Shown here: positions 36,901 to 51,900 of the stretch, in pieces
Numbering within the stretch: the stretch's first letter is position 1
Layout of the letters: the number at the start of each line of letters is the position of its first letter
Assembly: GCA_958496175.1 (NCBI GenBank)
Contig: OY292275.1
Span: 43,787,701 to 43,851,700, forward strand
Length of the DNA stretch: 64,000 bases
Reading direction: 5' to 3'
DNA from: Sisyra terminalis
Taxonomy: Eukaryota; Arthropoda; Insecta; Neuroptera; Sisyridae
Notes under the pieces: generated by a model
Seen by the model: the letters and a program-made list of their open reading frames with translations, nothing else
What the model was told of the DNA's origin: nothing
The model's database searches: none
Program-made: the position numbers and the translations under genes

Positions 36901-39900
36901 TTGATTTCATTCAATTGCCAATTTTTACCATTTGCCAGTTGTATTAAAGTCAAGTTCTGAATATTTCACAGGAAGTTACTAGTATATAATATTTCTTTGA
37001 TATTCTGGTACTGTTATAATTATTTAGTTACTTAATTTAGTTATCATCAAACACATACTTATCATACTAGTATGGACAGAGAGAAGATATGATTTTATCG
37101 ATATGTGAGATTTTATTTGGATAAAACCACGAGAAAACCAATGAAGTATCAAATTAGACTTTTTCGCTGATTTTGAACAGTGTACACTATAAAAAATATG
37201 TAAAATATATTGTAGTCTTATTTATGAACTATATTTTACAAATTATCTCAACCTTTTTTACAAGTTTGTTAATGGATAGATCGATTCCTCAGAGATTCTG
37301 GAACTATTAGGGTCCTTTTCTACTAGGCGTGATTTGAAAGTATTTAAATTGTTTGAAACCCTAAAATCCGTCAAAAGCTATGTCTACAATGGTCCAAAGA
37401 ATAGGATTGCCGATGAATCATTTGCTTCCTTCTCTTCAGTGGTAAAAAGATTGCTGTAGTATTGATAATGTAATTGATTCTATTTGCTGTATTGATGCCC
37501 TGTTATTACTATGCTGGTATTTTACGAGGCATGCAATACTTTTTTTTATGTAAGTATTTATTCCTTTGTTTAATTATATGCCGATTGGCTTGAGTTAAAG
37601 AAATAAATAAAAAGTAAATTATAAACATAAATTTGAACCAAAGTTCAAACAAAATGTATCTTTGACGCATTGCCCTAGATACATATTTCGATTGTCAAGC
37701 AATCATCATCAATGGTCAAGAAGTAGTATTGGATCTTTCCGCGTATCGTAAGCGCTATGTGATGAGTCACGTTTAAATTTTGTTCAAAATGTTTATTTTT
37801 TAATTTTGTAAATTATATATATTTCATGAATTAGACTACAATATATTTTATGTATTGTTTACACAATATCGCTTAATTATTTCTGCTAAAATTGAAATTG
37901 AAGAATTGAAATTTGGGAACCGCAGAAAATGGAAATTCGGAAACGTTTTTTCGACGAACAAACAATTATTTATCGCATTAAAAGGGCTTTAATGTAAATC
38001 ATGTCTAAGCGTAGGTATTTTGGCATTGATGGCAATGTTTGCGTTAAGGATATTTTTAAAAAAATAAGTAAACTTCATTTCTTTTGTCTAAAGTTAAAAT
38101 TTCGTATTTTGATCGTTTTCACAATACTTAATAGACGTTTTCGGCTTTTGACCAGATTAGAATTGCAGCTAATTGTTTCCTTTTCACTTTTTGATTTGTT
38201 GAGTTGAAAGTTGAAAATTGGTGCAAAGATTTTTACATTGGAACTTGCTAACTTTAGGTTTAACTGGTTATATTGACTTTTTTTTGTTATTTATCGTCAC
38301 TTTATTACTACCGAAGTTTTTAGAGACTGTAGGGTTAAAAAAACATTAATCGGGAAATATTAAAAATTTGTTCAGTTCGAGGATCGAACCGAGCTTCTAC
38401 CAGTTTTAGAGCGGCCATCTTGACCACTCGGCCACCAGTAAGCTTGATCATGTTGATAACCCTGTTGTAATTACCATTTTTGACAAATTCTCGTTAATGT
38501 ATTCTTAACTACTTCTATTATGTGTTTACAATAGAGGTGAGTTACAAAACCTTATAACTGTTAGTTATGAAGAAATATGAATTGCTTTTTTGAAACAAAA
38601 CCTTACCCAAAAATTACTAATTGATTCAAATTTTACGCTTCATTAAGAAATAAATGGCGTAAGTAACTTTCTTTTAATTGAATCCTATTCCATTGCTTTT
38701 TATTCAATTTGATTTTGCCAATTCTTTTCTTTACAAAATGAAATGCATTCATCTATTCTTCTATCCAATCGATCATTCGCTGTATCAAATCGTTTCGATT
38801 TCAAAAATTGAAAGAAATTATAAACGTAGTATCTAGTTACTAAAAATACATTTTGTTAAAAGGTTTTATTTTCGAATTTTCTATGTATTCATTTTATGAT
38901 TTTCGTAATTAGATGAGGTCGAGGAAAATTAGCCACGAAATATTTCCCAAAAGTCGATGAAGTCACGACGCAGGTGCGGGTTGAGGAGCGGAGCAAAAAT
39001 TGCCATTTCCGGTCCAACAATTCACCGCAAACCGACCTGAAAAAACACCAGAAATCCGAACAAAGAACATTAAATTTAACTGTTGTGTGTTTCTAAAAAG
39101 TCATTTTTTTCTTTTTCTCTATAATGACATTACTAATTCACACTTGGAGTCACTCACTTTGATTCTAAAATAAACAAATCGAGGAAAAAAGGCCAGAAAT
39201 CGGTTGAAATAAATCGTACGAACGATTATTGGTATTGATACGTTGAACAGATGGAGGAGACTTATGGTCCAATTTCTCAATGATGTCGATAGAGTTTCTT
39301 CCAAAAATTCCATTGCATATATAAGAATAGTAGAATGGGAGATATTTTCATTTTTAGAGTATGACATAAGAATTCTTTGCACATTTGATACATTATTTGG
39401 GTAGAGCTTACGAAATTGGTGACTATTGAATTTTTTGTTTCAATTCATAATATAAAATGAACTTATAGTTTTGAAATGATTTTTATATTTTGCCCTACGA
39501 TTGATTCAATTTTCCGCGTAGTTGTACAATTTCTTCCAATGCTGGTTGTTCCCGGCAAGGTTCTTCAGGTCAGATTCATTTTCCTTTTAATTGGATCAGG
39601 ATTTTTTATAATTTTTCTTGGGTTTTCCCAGTTTTTCTTCTGCAACATTCAATATGAAGCTTCTTCTTCTGAGAATATGATCCATGTATGCATTTTTTTC
39701 TTATTTCTTGAGTGTCCATATTTCTGATCTACGTAGTGATACACTCCAGATTTAGCAAATTTTCCAAAATCATCTTGTATATCCCGAAAAAACAGGTACT
39801 TTAAACTATACTAAAAGGTTCTTCTATTGTTAGGTTTTCCATTAGATCGCGTTTTATAGGTCTGTATCTTTTGCAACTCTAAAACGCACCATTTATAAAT

Positions 39901-42900
39901 CTGCATATAACTTGTTGCTTCCAAGATATAAAAGTGGAACAAATAAAAACTGTTATTATTATTCCAATTTACCAAAACACTTCACATAGTACAATACAAA
40001 GCTATTGAAAAATAGATCAAATTATATTTTCCCACAAAAAATCACTTGATCAAAATTATTAAAATAATCAGCAGATCAGATTAGATCCGATCGAAGACAT
40101 TTCGTTTGTACATAAATTGAGGTCATCGTCATTTCCAGCTTAAACAAATCGATTCTCTCTAATCACATTCTCTCTACTCTTTCATCAAACATTAACATAT
40201 TTATATTTATCAAAACTGAATAAATTTACTCCTCACGTCTTCCATTCTTCTTCGTAGCAAAACACTCATACTATCGGAACGCAACTCATTTCTTATATCG
40301 TTAACATTCTATCGTCGTTAGAAAATGTTTCGACATATCTCATATTCTCCGCTACTTAATTATCGAATAGCGGACCTTTGGTATTTTACTAGTTTTTACT
40401 GGTTACTTACGTTTTGCTTTAAAAAAATTTGATCAAAAATAGAAAGAAAAACAATGTAATCGATCACATAAGTTCTTTGACTCGATCGCTAGAAATTATA
40501 TTACTAGGTATATACTGTCATTATTTAAATTATGAAATTAAAAAAAAAAACAATAGGCATTTGTTTTGTAGCGACCCAATAGTGGGCAATTGATTTCTTT
40601 TGTTTTCAAACAATTGAAGATCGTTTTAAACAAATGAGTTCTACATATGAGATTTGACTTCCGTGTTTTGATCAAAAAGACGCAATTATTTGCTGGAAAT
40701 AATTGACATATCAATATTTACTACTTTAGTCTACATTTTGACTTCGCAAATATTTACGATTAGATTTTCGCCCACAATCTATTTTTCTAAATATAAATCA
40801 AAATGATCATTATTTTTAGATGCAGCAATATATTAAATTGATTTTTAAAAGTTTTTATTAAAGTCAATAAGAGTATTTTCATACTTATACTGCTTCTATT
40901 TGGTTACTTAGTGTATCGTCAACTCGTTTTAGTCATATAAGTTTGTGAGGGTAAAAAAGAGATGACGATATTTTTTTTGCCGGAAAACCCACTCTTCTAA
41001 ATTTGGTACGTGTGGCACTTATATTAGTCCAGAAATTTGTAAAGTTGCCTATGCGTCGGATATAATTTCAACAATAAACCAACAAAACCATTTGATCTAT
41101 GTTTTGTATTTCTCGTCTATGGATTTACCAACACTCCAATACTTAGGTCAATCGACTAAACATAACCATAAAGATCATAAACCGTAAATATTGGTAACAA
41201 CAATTGGTACATAATGTTTTGACAAATGAAAAGAGGAGTCATTAGTCCAATTCCTGTTTTCTGCCGGTAGATTAAGGTTCCCGAGTTGTTTAATACTTCC
41301 ATTTAGTGTTGTCTTTTCTTGGCTAGGTTCTTTAAATCAATAAAATTAATAAGTCCAGAATTTCAATCCGGGTTCTTACTTTTTTCTTAGAGTATTCCGG
41401 TTTGCTTTCTACATTATAAAGTATCAATCGTTTTCTTTCTAGCTCTTGAATCCGATTTTCGTTGTAGCAAAACACTCTTTAATACCATTAGTGAATTTTT
41501 CGGCTTTGGTGATAATGCTGCGAGGGGAGGGGGAGTATGGCCCCGGCGGTACATGAAAATGAGACAGCATATTGACAATTATCGCATAAAAGATTTTGAT
41601 TTGAAAAAACACGAAAAGCATATTTTTAAATAATTAATTAAAGAATTTAAAGGCATTTTACTTTGTACCTACTTCCTTGACTAATAATGAAAATAGAGGG
41701 TGGCGAATTTCCAGTTGACCCTTGACAAAGAAAACCCATACTACGTCACTGGATGCGTATATGTTACCGTTAATGCATGAACATTGTTAATGTCTACATT
41801 AATGTATTGTAATGGGACGTCTCAAAACTGTATTGAGATGGCGTATTCGTTCTTTAATTTCTTTTGGAATTAAATAATCACTTTCACACTTAACAATCAC
41901 TTTTTATTACACAATTACACTTGTCAAAACAATCACTTTTAAATCGAAATCACAATAAAAATCGCTTTGTTGTAACGGAAATTCAAATCTGAATTACGTA
42001 CAGAACTGTCAACTGTCTTGAACTGAGCGCCTTATATACCCGCAACCCAACATTCTAGAATGTACTCCAATGTTCGTTAATGTTCCATCACTTACTACAC
42101 GTTTCTCGAACAATCTATATGTGCATTCGCATTGGTGGGAGAGATAGAAGTCACTCAGCCAATCGCGTGCCGGCATGGCACAAAGAGAGAGTCAGACTTT
42201 GTCCTTTTCTGTTACAGTATGAATTTTTACAAAATTAAAGTTTTAACTAGTCAAAAGTTACATTGACATTAACAAAGCGGAATTAGTTAAAGTCTTGTTT
42301 CTATTCTTTTAAATGCGCTGGTATCACAAGAGGTTACAAGTATTCATAAATACGAATATTGATTAGACGTAATTTAGTGTATTGATTCTTAAATATGCAT
42401 TATTGGTATTTTATATAGGTACTATACTAACGGACTTAAGTTTTTAAGCATACAAAATTTTGCGTTATTAATACTTTAACGTAAATGTTACGTTCGTATT
42501 CCCTAATTCACAAATGGTAATTTATACTTCAACGACAGTATATAAAAAGATACATAAGAAGCTTCATAACAAAATTTTATTGGAACGAAAATCTAACATT
42601 GCAGTTCTTCTATAATGTTATGGAAGGTTTATTATATAACTCGGTTTTCATACAAAGAAGAATATAATCCGAACCGGATGTACATGAAAAGAGCTCTTAA
42701 TTTGTATATTTCATGAGGTCCTTTAGTTACGTACAAAGTATGGAAGGAAGAGGTAAGGAGCATAATTTCTTATAGCTGTTTGGCTCTAAAAGTGAGGTTC
42801 CACAGAATACATTAAATAAAGGGGGCCAGAATGGCGCTGGTGTAGTGAAGAATATGGTATATGGGTATGTGTACTTTCCATAAGCTTTTTTAAATATGGT

Positions 42901-45900
42901 CTTCTGGTACAGCGACGCCATCTTAGTTTCATACAAATGGAAGGATACTTTTCGTAATACAGAATTTGTGCTGCTTATCTTTATCATCCATAGTACAAAG
43001 TAAGCGACATAAAAACAAATGATTTACTCAGTAAGGTATGAACATTTAATATTCAAATTATATTGTTTAGAAAATCCATTCTTTTCAATTCTATTGACCT
43101 AAGAAGTTCGATTCATTTTTACATAAAAAAAAATATTTTATTTTTCAGGATTTATACCATTTTCAATGTCAATACCTCCTGGTCTGAAAGCTCCAAGCTA
43201 GAGTCTAATTAATCTTATGGAAAATCTAACCTTGTACTTATCAACGTTACTTGTATCATATAAAAATATAATCTATAATATCAAATTATCTATGTGCAAA
43301 AAGTTTACAGTTAAATTTTGTTTTCGTGAAAGTTTATGATCATTTTTCAATTTCTGTTATCAGGAATTCTCGTTTACTACTTGGTTAAAAATTGTTTTTT
43401 TCAAATAACGGAAAATGAATAAAGTATGTTTTATTTCCATACAACGCACTACGAATTGGGAACGGAATCGCATTATAGAAGGGTTGATTGTATTTGAAAG
43501 AAATTGACATTTTACAAAAAAATGTTCAATACTAAAACCACTTATATCTACATTGATTTATTTTTATTATTATTGAAAAGCTATGATATCATCACTTGTT
43601 ACAAATTCTACGAATAGATTTTTTATTTATTTACTTTTAAAATGCAAATCTATAAAAATTGTTATGGTAAACATTCGAAGAATTCGAACCACTAGATAAG
43701 GCACCGAAAAGGTCATAACTTCCAAAAACAATACGTTGAAAAATTCAATGTAATAGAAGCGATAATAATCTGTATAAAAAACAAATCGAAAAATTTTTCA
43801 ATTTTTAGCGAATTTGTTGTTATGTAAACTGAGTAGTATGTGTCTATGTGTTAATTTAATGTTGCCCTCTAAACGAGGCTTAACAAGCTTCAATTATTCT
43901 TATTAAAAACATTTCTAGTATAATGATTTTACGTCCCGTTTTATTGCTGTGTGAGGGCTTTAACGATAATGACTTGATAAAAAATGAACATGAAGAGGAA
44001 TTAGTGGGTATGTGTTTTATATGAAGCCATACGTTTATAAGAAAAAAATTGATAAGATAAAAATTTATTGCTTTATTACTAAAGCTTAACTAAGCGTTTG
44101 TTTAGTGATTATTATTCCTAGTTTGAATTGTTAAGGATTTTTGTGTAAATTATTAAACAAATAGAAGATATTTTCAATTTTTTGTTATAACTCTTCTACA
44201 CATTAATCTTTTTTCGTGTGGCAATGATGTGGTACAGATATCTGCCTAAAAGTTTATTAAAATATATCCACTATTGGTTCACCATCAGTTCACTAATTCA
44301 TCCAAAATTCTTTTAGCTGTGTCGAAAAAATCGACATCAACGTGACAGACTAAAGCCTAGTACACACTAGTAGACATATTCCGCGATTTCGGCCTTTGAG
44401 ACATGTCTCAGGTTGTCTTTGCAGACCTATCCATAGACCAAAAATTGCAGGTCTAAACTTTTCCGATCGGAATGGGAAAATTTAGGAGACAGCATGCAAG
44501 ATTTTCACAATGAATAAAAAAAAAACGACGTTTTAAGGTGTAAGCCACGGAGTATAGATACAAGGAGTCCGAACGGTATAGGCTTTTTCACAATATTTAT
44601 GTACACAACAACAGATTTTAATCATAGTTCTCTTTTCTGTCACTACAGCGCAAGTATTCAGAACGTACCAAAGGTCACTAAGGTTTTAAAAAGACGTTCC
44701 AATCTTGCAATACAAGAAGGGAAATTTGTTAAGATGTGGGCCGCCATTAGTGTGTTTGCAGTATTATAATAAAATCGTAACTTATGTAAGGTAATTATGG
44801 TAACATAAGTTAACATTATTGTGCCAGTGCCATATCTTGACACGTTTCCCATAGTGCAGAAGATTGGAATTTACAGTTTTTAATTTCCCGCTTAATGATT
44901 CAAATTCGTATTTTGTGAAGTGAATCGCGCTCTACTGGTACTGGACCTCAAAATGATGCTTTTTTTTAACATCACTTTCAGGCTCCTTGTATCCATATTC
45001 CGTGGTGTAAGCCTAAAGCAAGGAATGAACTAGAATCAATAGAAAATATGGAAAATTGGATTTTTCGCAGACTTCTGAAGAAAAAGTTGAAATTTCGCGT
45101 TTTTTGCTATGTTTTTGTTATAAAATAAATAGCAATACAGTATAATCTCACTAATCCGGCACTTCGATAGATCGACACGTCCAATAATCCGGCACCCTCT
45201 GCCCACGCCTCCCTCGCCCCTCTACATTTATTCCCACTATGAAATGTTTCATTTTATTCATTACCTATGATGACCTATGACTTTTTCACTATAATCCAGG
45301 AATCCGAACATTCCATTAATCCGGCACCCTTTGGTTTTTCATAATACCGGATTAGTAAGATTACACTGTATTCGAAATTTTTCGATGATGTTAGCTCATT
45401 ACGTACGTCTACATATGTTGAATCTAGTCTGTAAATTGGAAGTTAGTCGGGCAAACCGTTCTCGAAATATGATGGAGATAAGTTTGAAAAACGTAGTTTT
45501 AAGAAAAAAGCGTTTAAAGTTTTAAGTATTGTTAAAATTATAACGACTTATGTATGTTTGTGACGAATATATCTTCGTAATGATTTCAAACTTCAAAAAG
45601 AACTCTTTATCACCATGTTATAGACATGTAAAGGAAGATGTCACTTCACTTTATGCCAAAAAAAAAATCAATTTTATAAACTTATCACGCGGGAGAACCG
45701 TCCTAAGGATGAATTCTAAAGACGAAAAAGTTTAACGTGATGAGCGAAGCGAGCAGGGAGTGGAGCCTCCTAGATATAAACAAAAAAAATTAAGTTAGTT
45801 TTCAATTAATATTTACCTCTTTCATTTTATGCTGATTTTTTCCGTTTAAGAATTAACGATTATATATTTTTTATACGTTCTCCTCATAATCCGCACTGGT

Positions 45901-48900
45901 AATCCAACATAGAGTACAATCTCAAGTGTCTCAGATTATCAAGATTGAACTGTACAAAGAAACATAAGGGAATTGAAACTAAAATGTAATTGAGAAATTC
46001 CTCGTTAGATTCTATGGAGACAATAACGCATAAAACCGTTATCATATCTTCCACTTACATCATATGCTGTACCCCATTGAAAATGTTAACCCAGTTTTGC
46101 AAACCTGTTTTATATCTTGGTGAAAAAGCGAAAAAAGGCGTAAAACTCGTTCCGATTTCAGACCTACGGTTCGCTTCGTTTCGCATGGCTCACTCACTTA
46201 TAAGCACCTTTTATTTTCAAGACAATAACAAAAACGTGTAATTATCAGAGGGAAATAGAAACGACAGAATATGAGATTGTAAGAAGATAGAAAATTGCTT
46301 TATATCAGAAGCAAATATGAGAGATTTACGCAGATATGTACGATGGATACGTATCTAATGTACAGAGAACCTGTTTGGATTTAGTTGAAATGTTTCAAAT
46401 TGTTTTGGTCGAAAAAGAGAACGTACTTCAGGTGGTTTTGGTGAGTCATCTTGACTTTCATGAGCCATTAGGGCTTACACATGACACATATGAGAACGAT
46501 TTCCTTCCATCATACACCATTCAGTCGTTTCCTCGGGGCAAGTTTATGCTTTTTAACTTACATGTGTATAACGGAATAATTTGCCATAGAAAATGAATGT
46601 CTTCAGGCGAAAATTTAGTTAGAGACCCGGAAAATCCGAAACAAAGAGAACCTTTTCCAGAGCAGTTGTGAAACTTTGTTTGTACAGCTGTATGTATGAT
46701 CCTCGGTTTATAGAAATTAATTTTTGTAGTCTCGTAAAATTTCATTTTATTCAAATGAAGATTTATTCGTTCGACTTCATCGCATTGTTGTCTCCTCGGG
46801 GAGTTTTCTAATGTGCTCTACTAATAAAGGCACGTAATAAAAATTTATTGTGTTATAAATCAAATATTTTACTTTTGTGTAAAATTTGTCAACAATTTTC
46901 AAGATAAGTTTCAGATATTATTTGTTTTATCAAAAATTATAAAAATAATGCAGTTTTTTATTATCGTATTTTTTTATAAATTCATATTGTAAATTATCTT
47001 CATCATGAGTGCTCAACTCGATGTCGGTACTATTGTACCGGGTACCAAATCTGTCGCTGTTTTATCCTGGTTTAAATGTGGAAAATTTCAACTTTTTTAC
47101 GTAAGATGTAATAATATCTCATTATAAAATTCCAAAAACAAGAGCTTTACGCCAGGAAACCTTTTTGGATATTGAATGAAGTTCAATATATTTTTTTTAA
47201 TTATTTTTCTATATAGCTACTAAAGTCTTTAGTAGCGAGAAATCAATAATCGAGAAAAATCGAAAATTTGTTCGAAACGAGGATCGAACCCAACTTCTAC
47301 CGATTTTGGAGTGGTCACCTGGACCACTCGGCCACCAGTAAAGTTTTACGTTTGTGCTTCCTTTTTTCTTTTTTTTTTTTGATAAATTTTACTGTAATGT
47401 CATTTTTTTATTTTATATGAACATATTTCATTTTTTTTAAGTTATAATAAAATTTTTATACCTTGTACCAGGGGTCGTCAAAGTAGGCGATATAGACTCC
47501 TTGGTGTCGATTTAACATTATTTGAGGTCCATTTAGGGGTTGAATGGCAAAAAGTTCTTAATATGCAAATAACACGAACCTAACCGTTTATGCAACTGCA
47601 TGATATAGTAAGATATAGTATACATAGTAAGATATTTATGTATAACGATTTTTAAATCATTTACTTTAGGAAATGTTTAAAATAAAAAAATAAATATAAT
47701 ACAAAAACTGAAAGTTTTCTTTGAATTAAGTGAGAATTAATTTTATGGGGACCGATAAAAAGTTTTAAAAATTATTTAGGGATCGATGATTAAAAAATTT
47801 TAGTGCTACCTACCCTATACCGATTATTAAACAAACAATTGAAGTTTGAATTTCCCAAAATTTTCTTTTGCCAAACAATGATAAATCGTATGTAAATCGA
47901 AATTGGAAGTTCGGTTTGTGAAACAATTCGTTTTGTTGGTGATAAAATAGTTTAATAGTAATTAATTAAGTAACAAAAAATAATTATTTAGTCATTGATA
48001 TTGAAAGATAAGAAAACAGGGTTTTAAGCGATACTTAAAGACCAAAATGCAGGAAAATTTATAAAAGTATCATTCAATAATAAAAATTCGAAAAATTAAT
48101 TGAATCTACTCCCCCCAACTAAAAAATTCTAGAACACAAATGGAATTTATAAAATTAGTGTCTTCACCAAATTTTTAGAATGAAAAAAAAAATCGAAAGA
48201 ACATTGAACACGTTTTTCTTCCATACACTTTCATCATTTGTGAAATCAACTTTGGAAAAACTTTGCAAAATGGAAGGGTGAAAATCGTATAAAATACTGT
48301 TTCGATTTTTGTTAACTTTGGAAAATTGGCCAAAATCCAAATTAAGGAAAAAAAGATAATATCAGAATTGCCTTTTCTTTCTCAATTTTTTTGGTTGGGG
48401 GAGAGAAATGTTCTGTTAATTTTTCTTTGATTTTTCTTTGATTTTTCTTATTAGTTTATTATTGAAAAACAATTTTCTTAATTTTCCTGCATTTTTGTGT
48501 TCAATATAAATCACATTAAAACCTATTTTAATATCCTCCTATATATCAATGACTAAATAATTAATTAATTACTACTAAACTATTTTGTCACAAACAAAAC
48601 TGTTTCATTCTCAAACCTCTACGAACGATTCCCATCGATTGGCAAAAAAAAGTTTCGGAAAATTCGAACTTTAAATATTTGTTGACTAACGGTATAAGAT
48701 CATTTTTATGATAGGGTTAATATCTTAGTGTTTATATAACAAAATTTCTCCAGATTTAGAATGTAACTTTTAAGATGTTTTTAGTTCAAATTTGTAATAA
48801 TTGCTTTGTTAATTTCTTAAAATAAAGAGCTTCCTTAATATTTTACGTTAATTACCGTACTTATTACTGTACTAAGTTTCATTATAATTCCGTTCTTTTT

Positions 48901-51900
48901 ATGATAAGCTTTTTACTCTTTCCTTTGCATTTAATAACATTATCCTTTGTGTCAGATGTTTCTCTTCATATATTATTTTTCTGGTAAATTCAAATGTAGG
49001 ACACTGCACCAAATAATGTTCCATGGTTATGGTAATGCGACATATTTTGTAGACAGGTGCATCCGTTCTTTTTCAAAACATTTTTATATGTGAAAGTATA
49101 ATAGTTGGCAGATCTTATTTGGTTGTTTGTCTACCTTATGGTATATCTCAACAGGCTATTATATTTTTAAAAGCTCTGGGGAATTTGATATCTTATTTCT
49201 TATAGCTTTTTCTACAAGGGATTGTACTGAGCATAAAAAAGTAAAGGATGACGTCAATCAGTATACCATACAGTTGTTCCTTCTAGAAGTTTATACTGGT
49301 TTATTTTGGCATTAAACACTACACAGTAAAATTGAGTATTAAACTTTGATAAATATAAAAGCGTAACAACTACTTATAGAAAAATTGTCGAAAAAAGTTG
49401 GCAAATATAATTACTTGAATGCAACGAAAATAATAAGCTTAAGAGTAAGAAAGAAGGAACTTCAGAGTTGAATATATCAGAACCAAAGTCCTGACCTTAT
49501 ATTTTGAAGTTATAAGCAGTTATAAGTTTCAAATGTTTATATAAGAAGGAATTTTGGATGCTTAAGAAAAACATCTTAATCTGTTGAAAGCTTTCGAGAT
49601 TGGGCGTACAGTAGAAGTCTGAAAAGAGCTAAGTTTGTGAAATAGTAAATGAAGTATTCCAGAAGTTGAAAATAAATAAGATGTGTAAGCAAAATCAAAT
49701 CAGAAAACTGAAATTTCTTAACCACGTGATATGAGAGTAGGAAACTGTACAACCCCGCAAACTATTGACCAAAGAAAACACAGAGTTAAGGGAATGTAGG
49801 GAAAAGATTCATTCATTTCCTAATTCAATAATGATCGGAAATGGTCCAACATTAGTTCAACTGAAATACTTAAAGCCATACTTTAAAAGATAGATTGTTT
49901 GATGATCAACTTTGTCAAAGGAAGTGGTACAAGAGGAAGAAGTACCTTTATAATTCAGTTAAAACGACCAATTGGTAAAAATAATATTTTGTAACGATTG
50001 CCTCCCTAACAACTAAGTACTCTGTTTCGCTAAAAGAAGCAATTTAATTATTTTTTCTTTGTCGTTATAACCGAATCTGACGCTATATTGTCTATGTTCT
50101 CTATACCAGAATCAAAGTCCTGACCTTAAGTGGCTTATATTTTTAAGTTATAAGTTTCAAATGTTTATATAAAATAGAGGTTTTGATGCGTAATAAAACC
50201 ATTTTAAATCTGTTGAAAGCTTTCGAGATTGGGCGTACAGTAGAAGTCTGAAAATAGTTGAGTTTGCGTAATAGTAAATGAAGTATTACAAAAACTAAAC
50301 GTAAATAAAAAATGTAAGCCAAATCAAATCAGAAAACTGAAATTTCTTAGCCACATGATATGGGACTAGGAAACTGTACAACCCCGCAAACTATTGACCA
50401 AAGGAAATGTAGAGTAAAAGGAATGTAGGAGGAAAATGCATTAATTTCCTAATTCAATAATGTTAGGAAATGGTCCAAGTGAAATACTCAAAGCTATACT
50501 TTTAAAGGCAAAAATTACTTGATGATCAGCGGAAGTGGTACCGAGGAAGATGTACCATTATAATTCAATTATAACGACCAATTGGTAAAAATAATATTTT
50601 GTAACGGTTTCAATGAATAATTTGATTCCCTAAATACTGCTCTTCTAAAAGAAGCAATTAATTTTTTTTCTTTATAACCGAATTTGACGCTATATTGCTT
50701 ATATTCTCATATTTACATTATGAATTATGTCACAAGAACAAAATTCTTATACGTGGGCATTTTAAAAATTTTGCTGATAAAGAAATTCAAATCAAATGAA
50801 ATCACAAAGAAAAACGGAAGTAAATTATAACATAAACGTTTCTCATTCATTTTTTTGATGAATTCACATTTTTTTCACGATTCGTGTTTGTTCCACTTCC
50901 CATTGTCCCACTGGCATGGAAAAAAAGAAAAATAACAATGAAAATATATGGAACAAAACAAAATAAGATACAAATTTAAGTTTTCAAAAATTTCTATTAA
51001 TCAATTAAAGACTTATAAGGTAGATAAAAGGAAAATATTTTCGTTCCACTAAAATTTGAATATTTTTCTTGGAATAAAATGGTAAAAATTCCCATTGTAT
51101 AAAGTATAAATAAATTCTCCGCATTATGTTATACATACATCTATTCCTGTCAAATCAATTTGTCCTGGAAAAGAAAAAGGGGATGTGTTGGAGGCTTTCA
51201 TATGACTTTTCCGAGTATTTAATTTCCATGGTGATAGACAGAGATGGCAGAGGGATTGGAATAGATTTTTGCGAATTTCGTGTTGTCAAGTCTCAAATCA
51301 GGTCAACTTGCATTTGATAACGCGCAACATTTGTACCACCTTGACCTAGTTTTTCACAGCATCCCCGAATCCTCCCCCAATTGTTATTCAGCAAGATTAA
51401 GGTATATTGAATATATATACGCAATTTCTTCGCAGCATCTACGTATAATATACGGGAGACGCGTTCATATCGATCCAGACGCCTCCGCTATTTTCCTCTC
51501 GTTTATTTTTTAATTTCAATTTGAATTTCAATAAGATAACAATGAAGTGGTAATGGAGGCAATTCAAGTTGAACAATAGACATTGTTGAGGCGAAAACTT
51601 TGACCTATTTCATAAAAAAAGCAACCCTCTATTTTTAGTAGGAAGGTGAATTATTTGCGCAGAGTGAGGATTAAGAAGAAAATAATTGAATTACACCATT
51701 TTTCATTTAGTTCATTTTACTACTAGCTACATTCTACAGTTATAAACAGTATATATTATTTTTCAATTATGAGTTATTGGATTTTTTTTTACTCTGCTTC
51801 TATTAACTCATTTTTTTGTTAGTAAGATACGAAACTGTTTTTCACCAATTTCCCAACACTTTATCGTGCTGAATTTTGGTTCATCTCCTTACTGTCGATG

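Noticed and set aside
45875..45960. Second pogo-like MITE (AATCCGCAC, TACAATCTCAAG, AAGATTGAACTGTAC)
   Set aside because: Motifs echo the element at 45138 but ends and TA duplication are not clear.
47470..47830. hAT-like element starting CAGGGGTCGTCAAAGT
   Set aside because: No matching inverted right end or 8-bp duplication found.
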